The notes below the pieces were generated by a model. That model had not been told where the DNA came from, searched no databases, and saw only the letters and a list, made by a program, of their open reading frames with translations. Positions 7,627 to 14,497 of a DNA stretch of 26,003 bases are shown one piece after another. The stretch spans positions 1-26,003 of the forward strand of contig CAYSLU010000078.1 of assembly GCA_964431965.1 (NCBI GenBank), in the 5' to 3' direction. A program made the position numbers and the translations under genes. The number at the start of each line of letters is the position of its first letter. Position 1 is the stretch's first letter. The DNA comes from CAYSLU01 sp964431965. GTDB lineage: Bacteria; Verrucomicrobiota; Kiritimatiellia; CAIKKV01; CAYSLU01.

Positions 7627-7726
7627 NNNNNNNNNNNNNNNNNNNNNNNNNNNNNNNNNNNNNNNNNNNNNNNNNNNNNNNNNNNNNNNNNNNNNNNNNN
7701 NNNNNNNNNNNNNNNNNNNNNNNNNN
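7627..7726. other. Assembly gap of 100 Ns
   Basis: Exactly 100 consecutive Ns, the usual placeholder for a scaffold gap of unknown length. It separates the polysaccharide operon (stop at 7761) from the sensory operon promoter. The true distance, and any gene or terminator inside, cannot be known; the order on either side depends on scaffolding. Confidence 0.98.
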
Positions 7727-7760
7727 GCTGCGAGGGCCGGCATCCCTTGACTCCCCTCGC

Positions 7761-9134
7761 TCATCCGGCACTGAAGAACGCCTCCATCCGGGCCAGCCGC
7801 AGCGTCTGCTGGGCCGCTCCATGGAACCCCCGACAGACAAATCCGATGCTCCGGTCCTGGCATCGCTTGCGCAACGCGACCAGCCAGCCCAGTCCCGCAC
7901 TGTCCAGAAAATCGAGTCCGCCCGCATCGACGGCGGCCTCAGCCACGCCCTCGGGCCAGACCGCATCCACGCGGGCCGCCCACGCGGCCAGGCCGGCTGA
8001 GCTCAGCTCGGCCGGAAGCCGCAGGCGAATCCGGCCCCGGTCCACACTCACGACGCCCTTCCTCGCTTCGTCCTCCAGCTCGGCCTGTCGCTGCCGGGCG
8101 TGCGGCAGGGACACGTGGTACTCGAGGTAGCCCACCAATCCGGCTTCGCGCAGCTGGTACTCCACCTGCGGCGCTCCGCCATGGACCAGCAGGCGCCCCT
8201 CGCGCCCGCGCAGAACCTTGGCCGCGTGAACCAGCCGCCCCAGAGCCTGGCTGTCCAGCCGGTCCACTCGCCCCAGGTCAAAGGCCGCGAACCGATCCCC
8301 GCGCGCCAGGACGGCATCCAGTCCGGACCAGTCCAGTTCGAGCCCGCCCCCCCCCGTCGCCCGGCCCAGCAGGTGCCGCAGGCGCAGCATGGATCCCGCG
8401 AGGAAGCTGATGTTGCCCGCATAGCGTTTGACCAAGCGACGCGGATCGGTGCACATGCGCCACAGCCACTCGAACCCGATCCGCTGGACCCACCGCGGGG
8501 CACGCGTCTGGGCGCCGGCCAGGAAGTCCAGAGTCCCTCCGACTCCGACCGCCAGCGGGATCGCCCACGAGCGAAGGTGGAGGTTGATGAACTTTTCCTG
8601 CTTCGGCGCCCCAAACGCCACCAGCAGCAGGTGCGGCCGGGCTTCGCGCAGCCGCTTGAGGATGGAGGCATGGTCCATGTCGAGAATGCCGGCCACCGGC
8701 GGCGAGTAGGTGCCCGCCACGACCAGCCCGGGGTTGCGCTCCACCAGCACGGCCGCCGCCTTCTCTGCCACGCCGGGCGATCCGCCCAGCAGGAAGATGC
8801 GCAAGCCCTCGCGCGCGCAGGCGGCGGCCAGCATCGGCGCGAGGTCGCTCCCCGTCACCCGCTCGCGCAGCGGCGGCCCGAACCGGCCGGAGGCCCAGAC
8901 GATCGGCATGCCGTCGGCCACAACGAGGTCAGCCTCCAGCAGAATCCGCTGCAGCTCCGGGTCGCGCGTGGCCTGCATCAGAAAGTCGACGTTCGCCGTT
9001 GCCAGGCAGGCTGGCGGGCCGCTTTTCATGCGGGCCACGCACCAGGCGATGGCCTCCGCAAAGGTGACATCGTGGAACGGCACCCCGAACAACACGAGGG
9101 TGCGCGGGCTGGCAGTCGGGCTCTCGTTTACCAT
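7761..9134 (-). CDS. WecG/TagA/CpsF-family glycosyltransferase fused to two STAS domains
   Basis: 457 aa. Residues about 10-250 are a GT26 transferase, which adds a sugar (ManNAc or ManNAcA in known members) to an undecaprenyl-linked intermediate at the inner membrane face: TANVDF (46-51, catalytic-type Asp50), VADGMPIVW (72-80), AFGAPKQE (173-180), GVGGTLDFLAG (197-207) and the C-terminal RAPRWVQRIGFEWLWRM. The remaining 200 residues hold two STAS-like domains: about 262-345 with RLDSQALG (Ser295) and about 360-457 with DFLDSAGLGWLV (Ser412). Family transferases are usually 240-270 aa, so the tail is an addition. The ATG at 9134 overlaps the flippase gene by seven bases (ATGGTAA). STAS domains bind kinases or phosphatases in partner-switching systems, so the tail may regulate the enzyme; that is inference. 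Confidence 0.9.
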   Translation of the reverse strand: MVNESPTASPRTLVLFGVPFHDVTFAEAIAWCVARMKSGPPACLATANVDFLMQATRDPELQRILLEADLVVADGMPIVWASGRFGPPLRERVTGSDLAPMLAAACAREGLRIFLLGGSPGVAEKAAAVLVERNPGLVVAGTYSPPVAGILDMDHASILKRLREARPHLLLVAFGAPKQEKFINLHLRSWAIPLAVGVGGTLDFLAGAQTRAPRWVQRIGFEWLWRMCTDPRRLVKRYAGNISFLAGSMLRLRHLLGRATGGGGLELDWSGLDAVLARGDRFAAFDLGRVDRLDSQALGRLVHAAKVLRGREGRLLVHGGAPQVEYQLREAGLVGYLEYHVSLPHARQRQAELEDEARKGVVSVDRGRIRLRLPAELSSAGLAAWAARVDAVWPEGVAEAAVDAGGLDFLDSAGLGWLVALRKRCQDRSIGFVCRGFHGAAQQTLRLARMEAFFSAG

Positions 9135-11335
9135 GGCCACTCCATCCGGGTATCCAAACCGATCTCGCGGCGCTGCCGCTCCGTCATCTCGTCCACGCGC
9201 GCGCGAACCACGGCGAGCACGCGCGGGCTGAGCCGGAGGCGCCCCTGCAGGCGCTCGGCGAAGGCGCGCGCCCGCGCGACGTCCGGCTGAACGGCAAAGA
9301 CGTAGCTCCCCAGGAACGTGCCGACCATGCGGCCGAGCGACGCCTCGTGGCGCCGCGGATCGCGCACCGCTCGCGCCAGCTCGAAGTCGAGCCGCACGGG
9401 CCGCCCGTCCGGCCGCACGACGAAATTGGGCAGGCGGTGGTCGGTGTCGATCAGGCCGCACTCGAGCATGACCTCGGTCGCGCGCAGCACGTGCTCCTCA
9501 AACGCAGACGCCTCGGCCATCCGGCCTTCGCGCAGCATGGCCTTGTACTCGTCCGTGGCATCCCGGCACACCCCCAGGTCCTCCTCGACGAGCACCTCCG
9601 TGTGGCGCGCATCCGGATCGCGCAGCGTGAAGCAGGCCAGGGCCTCGGGCACGCCCAGCTCGCCCCGGCTCAGCCGCCGCAGGGCGCCCCACTCCCGGCC
9701 GGCGATGGTCGTGCCGGTGACGCGGCGCAGAAAGCCGCGCCAGCCCCGCCGATTCCACAGCTTGACGATGACGGGCTTGCCGCCCGGCCCGGGCACCCGC
9801 GCGATCAGCACATCGCTCCCCCGCTCGCGCAGCACGTCGATCGGGATCCGCCGGGCGCTGACGTCCAGCGCCAGCTGCTCCAGCTCGGGCGGCGTGCTCG
9901 GCGTGGCCATCATGCGGCGCACGACCAGCGCGGCCGCAGCCAGGGGCAGCGCCGCCATCACGCCGTGGATTCCCGCCGAAAGCCATTTCGACGCATGCGC
10001 GTCCACGCCGGCCAACAGCGCCAGCGCACCGACGGCATAGGCCGAGACCCCCAGCGAGGCACGGACGGACTGGCGGATCAAGCCGACGCGCGGAGGCGGG
10101 ATGGCCGCCAGAAGGCAAAGATGGGCGGCCACGTTGGAGAGCGCCATGCCCGTGATGAATCCGGGCAGCTGGGCGACCTGGTAGCCGCCCCACGCCAGCA
10201 CCATGCCGAACGCACCCGCGAGGTTGGCGGTGAAGAGCGCGCGCGGGCGGCCGAGCGCCAGCGGGATGCGGTCGATCGTGGCGTTCAGGATCCACGCCCA
10301 GACGTACAGGGCCAGCCACTGCGAGATCCGGCCCGCGCCCGCATAACGCGTGTCGTACAGCAGCCCGAAGAAGGTCGGCGCAAAGATGGCGAACCCGGCG
10401 CAGATGGCGCCTCCGGCCCACAGGACGGCGGCGCGTGCCCGCACGGCAAAGGAGAGCAGGCGCTCGGGCTTGTCCTGGTTCCGCGAGAGCAGAGGAAACA
10501 CCACGACATTGGTGAGGCGGGTCGAAACCTGGGTGGCCACCCGGGCGAAGGTCATGCCAATGCTGTATAGCCCGAGCTCGCCCAGCGTCAGCAGGCGCCC
10601 CAGCACCACGCGATCCAGGTTGGAGGCCAGAAACGAAACCACGGTGCTGAAGAACACCCAGCGGCCGAATTTCTCGAGCTCCCGCGCGGCCTCGCCATCC
10701 CAGCCGAGCCGATCGCGCGGACCGTCGTTGAGCGCGTGGCTCAGGATCAGTCGGACCAGGCTGCCCGCCAGGCCGCCGCCCACGATCGCCCACACGCTGC
10801 GGTCAAGAACCGCCCACACGATGGAGACGAGCAGGGTCACCGCCTGCGGCGCCACCGCCATCACGGTCAGCTTCCGCATCTCCATCCGGCGGTTGAGCGT
10901 GTAGAGGGCGGTCGACGAGAAGCCGCCGAACACCGCCATCAGGCCGGCCACCGGAAGCACGGCCGTGAGCTGGACGGCCAGCGGGTCGCGCGCGCTGAAG
11001 AACGTGGCCACCGGGTGGGCCAGGCCGCAGGACACCAGCCACAGCAGCAGGCCGCGCAGAATCTGCAGGGTCCACGCGGTATGCAGGAACTTCGGCTCCG
11101 ATCCGCGCTTGTTCTGAATGATGCTCGGCCCCAGCCCGATGTCGGACAGCATCTCCAGCCCCTGCATGAACACGTTCACCAGCGCCATCAGACCGAAGGC
11201 CTCCGGGAACAGCAGCCGGGCCAGGATCAGGCTGGAGACGAGCCGGATCACCTGGGAAGCCCCGTAGCCGCCCAAGGTCCACAGCGACCCGAGCATGGCC
11301 GTCCGCTTGGCCGAACTCCGGGCAGATGCGCTCAC
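9128..11335 (-). CDS. Wzx-type polysaccharide flippase fused to a C-terminal kinase-like domain
   Basis: 735 aa. Residues 1-475 are a MOP-superfamily polysaccharide transporter with about 12-14 hydrophobic segments; the N-terminal SLWTLGGYGASQVIRLVSSLILARLL and SDIGLGPSIIQ are typical. It would flip lipid-linked repeat units across the inner membrane. Residues about 490-720 form a kinase-like domain of the lipopolysaccharide-kinase/RIO-like kind: VIVKLW (Lys525), REW (Glu548), DTDHRLPN (Asp632, Asn637) and RLDFE (Asp650). The spacing Asp632-Asn637-Asp650 equals the canonical catalytic loop to DFG spacing, so the site looks intact. The GTG start at 11335 overlaps the upstream stop as GTGA and has GAGG five bases before it. 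I read no frame break between the halves. Substrate of the kinase part is unknown. Confidence 0.88.
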   Translation of the reverse strand: MSASARSSAKRTAMLGSLWTLGGYGASQVIRLVSSLILARLLFPEAFGLMALVNVFMQGLEMLSDIGLGPSIIQNKRGSEPKFLHTAWTLQILRGLLLWLVSCGLAHPVATFFSARDPLAVQLTAVLPVAGLMAVFGGFSSTALYTLNRRMEMRKLTVMAVAPQAVTLLVSIVWAVLDRSVWAIVGGGLAGSLVRLILSHALNDGPRDRLGWDGEAARELEKFGRWVFFSTVVSFLASNLDRVVLGRLLTLGELGLYSIGMTFARVATQVSTRLTNVVVFPLLSRNQDKPERLLSFAVRARAAVLWAGGAICAGFAIFAPTFFGLLYDTRYAGAGRISQWLALYVWAWILNATIDRIPLALGRPRALFTANLAGAFGMVLAWGGYQVAQLPGFITGMALSNVAAHLCLLAAIPPPRVGLIRQSVRASLGVSAYAVGALALLAGVDAHASKWLSAGIHGVMAALPLAAAALVVRRMMATPSTPPELEQLALDVSARRIPIDVLRERGSDVLIARVPGPGGKPVIVKLWNRRGWRGFLRRVTGTTIAGREWGALRRLSRGELGVPEALACFTLRDPDARHTEVLVEEDLGVCRDATDEYKAMLREGRMAEASAFEEHVLRATEVMLECGLIDTDHRLPNFVVRPDGRPVRLDFELARAVRDPRRHEASLGRMVGTFLGSYVFAVQPDVARARAFAERLQGRLRLSPRVLAVVRARVDEMTERQRREIGLDTRMEWPW

Positions 11336-12729
11336 AGCAACCTCGGTGCGCGCGGGGGTGCGGGCGAGGTATCGTCCGGCGCCGATACGTCGGGATCCTG
11401 CGCCGCGGCCGACGGGCCACGGATGTAGAGGCCGGTGATGCCGCCGGCGGCGAGCAGCATGACCGGGTTGAACATGTCGTTGAGCAGGTTGTCGATCATG
11501 AACAGCCCGAGCAGGACGGACAGCGGCACCAGCGCGGCCACCGGCGGCTCGCGCCACCGGCGAGCCGGGAACCGGCGCAGGAACAGCCACTGAGGCACCA
11601 GCAGCGTCAGCGTGAGCGCGGCCAGGCCGAACACCCCGTTCTGACCGTAGGCGATGATCCACAGGCCGTCGGGGATGGACACCGTCTCGCCCCGGTCGTC
11701 GCGAACGTAGGACCGCTTCCACCCGGCCCAGCCGAACGCCATGCGCTCGCGCGCCTTTTCGGCCAGGATGTTCTCGTTGCTGATGCGGAACTCCAGCGAT
11801 CCGGACCGCTCGCTCGAGGTGTACTGCTGAACCGTGCGCAGCAGGTTCTGGGCGTCCCACAGGCCGGTGCCGCGCGTCACCATATAGAACATCGGGTAGA
11901 CCATGATCACCAGGATCAGCCACGACCGGCGGGTCCGGGTGGCCAGCACGATGCCCGCCAGCCCCAGGACCATGAGCAGAAACGCGCCCATCGACTTGCA
12001 GAGGATGCAGGTGACCACCACGGCGGCAACCGCCAGGGCGGAGGGAATCGGCAGCACCGGCAGCCGCTTCCCCAGGTTCCGGCTGGCATACAGCCTGAGC
12101 CCGGCCAGGGCGCCGCCGCCCATCCACATGGCGGTCATCAGCCCATGCTTCATGAACACCACCGGGCGCCAGCCGCCGCCGCGCTTCGCCTGGCCGAAGT
12201 TGTGCGGGTGCCACCCGTAGACCAGCTTGTGCAGCTGCGGGCTCATAATCACTTCGTACAGGCAGAACGGCACGTAGAGCAGCGCGCCCAGGAAGACGCC
12301 CATGCACAGATCCCGCAGCGCCTCGGTGCTGCCGAAGTAGAGGCGCCCGAGGAAATACGGGATGCCCCACACGGTGACCTTGCCGAGCAAGGCGGACAGT
12401 CCGTCCCACGCGCCGAGCCCGTTGCTGATCGAGGAGACGAATGACGAGGCGCACCACAGGGCGACGGGCAGGTCGAGCGGATGAACGTGAATGCGGCCGA
12501 AGGCGCTGCGGTTGAACAGCAGGGTGCCGAGCAGGATGCCGTAGCTGGCCGCGCTGATCTTGCTGTAGTTGGGCAGCCCGGGCAGCTCGTAGTCATACTG
12601 CGGCAAGAACATCCACGCCAGCAGGAAGCCGGCGATCGCCGCGTGCCGCGCCTTGAACCGGGCGAACAGGGACAGCACCAGCGGAATCCACCCGAACATG
12701 GTCAGCGGCACCATCGGCGTCAGAGCCAT
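11332..12729 (-). CDS. O-antigen polymerase/ligase-like membrane protein (Wzy candidate)
   Basis: 465 aa from the ATG at 12729; a GTG at 12783 would add 18 residues of low-complexity sequence. About 10-12 hydrophobic segments, a large loop between the later segments with RTVQQYTSSERSGSLEFR and the conserved-looking PDGLWIIAYGQNGVFGLAAL near the C-terminus, which matches the late GxxGxxG segment of Wzy/WaaL proteins. As the only multi-membrane protein of this class in the locus, it is the best polymerase candidate. It joins repeat units at the periplasmic side in this pathway. Ligase and polymerase cannot be told apart by sequence alone. Its stop overlaps the flippase start (GTGA). I see no convincing Shine-Dalgarno or promoter in front of it. 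Confidence 0.8.
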   Translation of the reverse strand: MALTPMVPLTMFGWIPLVLSLFARFKARHAAIAGFLLAWMFLPQYDYELPGLPNYSKISAASYGILLGTLLFNRSAFGRIHVHPLDLPVALWCASSFVSSISNGLGAWDGLSALLGKVTVWGIPYFLGRLYFGSTEALRDLCMGVFLGALLYVPFCLYEVIMSPQLHKLVYGWHPHNFGQAKRGGGWRPVVFMKHGLMTAMWMGGGALAGLRLYASRNLGKRLPVLPIPSALAVAAVVVTCILCKSMGAFLLMVLGLAGIVLATRTRRSWLILVIMVYPMFYMVTRGTGLWDAQNLLRTVQQYTSSERSGSLEFRISNENILAEKARERMAFGWAGWKRSYVRDDRGETVSIPDGLWIIAYGQNGVFGLAALTLTLLVPQWLFLRRFPARRWREPPVAALVPLSVLLGLFMIDNLLNDMFNPVMLLAAGGITGLYIRGPSAAAQDPDVSAPDDTSPAPPRAPRLL

Positions 12730-12797
12730 GGCGCACCCCGCGAGCTGGAGCGCCCCGCCCGGCGCCTCGCCGCCCCCGGGCACCGGGCAGCAGGCGC

Positions 12798-12826
12798 CTG
12801 ACAGCGGCCGGCGGACTTGCTAGACT
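12798..12826 (+). promoter_or_regulatory. Probable extended -10 promoter of the plus-strand glycosyltransferase
   Basis: CTGACA (12798-12803; five of six to TTGACA), a 17-base spacer, then TAGACT (12821-12826; four of six to TATAAT) preceded by TGC, an extended -10. Only ten bases separate the -10 hexamer from the ATG at 12837, so the predicted mRNA has a leader of about three bases. There is no Shine-Dalgarno in front of that ATG, which fits a leaderless transcript. Confidence 0.55.
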
Positions 12827-12836
12827 CCGCCCCGCC

Positions 12837-13880
12837 ATGAAGATCAGCATCGGCATTTTCGCGTACAACGAGGAGCGGTGCATCGGCGCCACGCTGGCCT
12901 CGCTGCGCGCACAGGATCTCCTCGATCCCGCGCAGCAGCCCGACACGCGCGTCGAGATCGTCGTCCTGCCCAACGGCTGCCGCGATCGCACGGCCGAAGT
13001 GGCGGCCGCGGCCCTGACCCAGACGTTCGCCGGCCTCCCGCACGTGGCCGCGCGGGTGGAGAATCTGCCGGAGCCCGGAAAGAGCCGGACCTGGAACGCC
13101 TACGTTCACCGGCTGGCCGATCCGGCGGCCGACGTGCTGATCCTGATGGACGGCGACATCCAGCTGGTCGCCCCCACCACCCTGCGCCGTCTGGTCGCCG
13201 CCCTCCAGGAGCATCCGGAGGCCCACGCCAGCGTGGACGTGATCCTGAAGGACCTGGCCTTCAAGCCGAACCTCACCGCGCGCGAGCGCATGTCTCTGGC
13301 CGCCTCCGAACTGAACCGGAGCGGGCCGCCCAAGCTGGCCGGGTCGCTCTACGCGGCCCGCGGCTCCGTGCTGCGCGGAATCTGGATGCCCGTCGGCCTG
13401 CTCGTGGAGGACGGCTACCTCAAGGCGATGCTGTGCACCGACTGCTTTACCCGGCCCGACACGCCGTCCCGCCTCACCCGGGCGGAAGACGCTTCCCACA
13501 CATTCGAGGCCGTGACCGACCTTCGCACCCTCTTCCATCACGAGGTCCGGCTGCTGGTCGGCAGCGCGACGAACTTCATCCTGTTCGAACACCTCGCTGC
13601 ACAGGTGAAGGCCACCGGCCGCAGCGGCGGGCAGCTGGTCGGCGAGTGGAACGAGCGCGCGCCCGACTGGTTCGCCAGGCTGGTTGACGAGCGGCTGAGC
13701 GCCGGAGGCTGGTGGCTGGCTCCAACGGGCTTCATCGCCCTGCCCCTGCGCCAGCTGAAGAGCCTGCCGCCGGCCCGCGCCGTCAGGAGACTGCCTGCCG
13801 CGCTGGTGCGGGCGGCCTTCAATCTGGCCGCCGCGTGGGCGGCCAACGGCCAGCTGCGCCGCCGGACCTTCCGCTGGTAG
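12837..13880 (+). CDS. Family 2 glycosyltransferase, only plus-strand gene of the locus
   Basis: 347 aa. GT-A fold of family 2: ISIGIFAYNEERCIGATLASL at the N-terminus, NGCRDRT in the position of the DDGSTD loop, GKSRTWNAYV (81-90), the metal-binding LMDGDIQ (Asp105 and Asp107), and a C-terminal hydrophobic/arginine-rich tail that may associate with the membrane. It probably transfers one sugar of the repeat unit; donor and acceptor are not predictable. It reads against the operon, starts with its own promoter (12798-12826) and ends five bases before the convergent GT8-like gene. It is the one member of the locus that is not translationally coupled. Confidence 0.9.
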   Translation: MKISIGIFAYNEERCIGATLASLRAQDLLDPAQQPDTRVEIVVLPNGCRDRTAEVAAAALTQTFAGLPHVAARVENLPEPGKSRTWNAYVHRLADPAADVLILMDGDIQLVAPTTLRRLVAALQEHPEAHASVDVILKDLAFKPNLTARERMSLAASELNRSGPPKLAGSLYAARGSVLRGIWMPVGLLVEDGYLKAMLCTDCFTRPDTPSRLTRAEDASHTFEAVTDLRTLFHHEVRLLVGSATNFILFEHLAAQVKATGRSGGQLVGEWNERAPDWFARLVDERLSAGGWWLAPTGFIALPLRQLKSLPPARAVRRLPAALVRAAFNLAAAWAANGQLRRRTFRW

Positions 13881-13885
13881 TCTCT

Positions 13886-14497
13886 TCATCGGCCCTGCCA
13901 TCGCAACAGACGATCCACCAAGTCCAGTTTCGATTTGCCGCACAGGGCGTGGTAGAACCAGTGCCGCCCCATCACGGTGCCGGGAAACGACCAGCACCGC
14001 ACGTATACCAGCCGGTTGAAGCGCCGGTCGATCACGTGATCCATCTTCCGCTCGCGCAGCACGCGGGTCAGCGCCCACTGGTCCCAGAACGGCTCGGAGT
14101 CCTTCCTCGCCTCTGCAAAGGCGGCCGCCACGGCCGGGCACGGCCGGTACACCAGCACGCCGCTGTTGTACTGGACCGGCATCTCCGCCGTCCCCTTGTC
14201 GGCCACCAGTCCGACCGCACCGTCCGGCACCTCGGGCAAGGCCGGCGCGTCGGCTGCAATCAGGATGTCGCTGTCCAGAACGGCCAGCCGGTCGAAGCGG
14301 CCGAACCACGGCATCTCGGGCAAGCACAGCTTCTGCCACGTGAACTTCTTGCCGGGCAGGTCGAGGATCGGCTGCTCGATCACCCGCAGCCCGTAGCCAT
14401 GCCGCTCGGCGTAGCGCTCGAGGCGAGCGCGGACGTACCGGTCGTATATGCGCCGGTACGCATCGCCGATCACGATCGTTACGAGCGCGGTCTTCAC
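13886..14497 (-). CDS. GT8-like glycosyltransferase
   Basis: 203 aa from the GTG at 14497, which overlaps the chain-length gene stop as GTGA; longer frames run into that gene. Seen: KTALVTIVIGDAY at the N-terminus, KFTWQKLCLP (51-60), the metal-binding LAVLDSDILI (Asp75, Asp77), PVQYNSGVLVY (107-117) and DQWALT (139-144), and a late His in FYHALCGKSK. These are the blocks of GT8 (glycogenin/LgtC-like) retaining transferases. At 203 aa it is at the short end of the family. Last gene of the right-hand minus-strand run, with a convergent neighbour five bases away. Confidence 0.8.
   Translation of the reverse strand: MKTALVTIVIGDAYRRIYDRYVRARLERYAERHGYGLRVIEQPILDLPGKKFTWQKLCLPEMPWFGRFDRLAVLDSDILIAADAPALPEVPDGAVGLVADKGTAEMPVQYNSGVLVYRPCPAVAAAFAEARKDSEPFWDQWALTRVLRERKMDHVIDRRFNRLVYVRCWSFPGTVMGRHWFYHALCGKSKLDLVDRLLRWQGR

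Noticed and set aside
7480..8130. Open frames that run through the Ns
   Set aside because: They are translated across 100 unknown bases and have no motif on either side; artefact of the gap.
9135..9461. N-terminal extension of the GT26-STAS gene into the flippase gene
   Set aside because: The extra 109 residues are an Arg/Ala-rich shadow of the flippase frame; GT26 homology starts right after the ATG at 9134.
13881..13885. Terminator between the convergent GT2 and GT8-like genes
   Set aside because: Only five bases separate the stops and I see no stem with a T-run across them.
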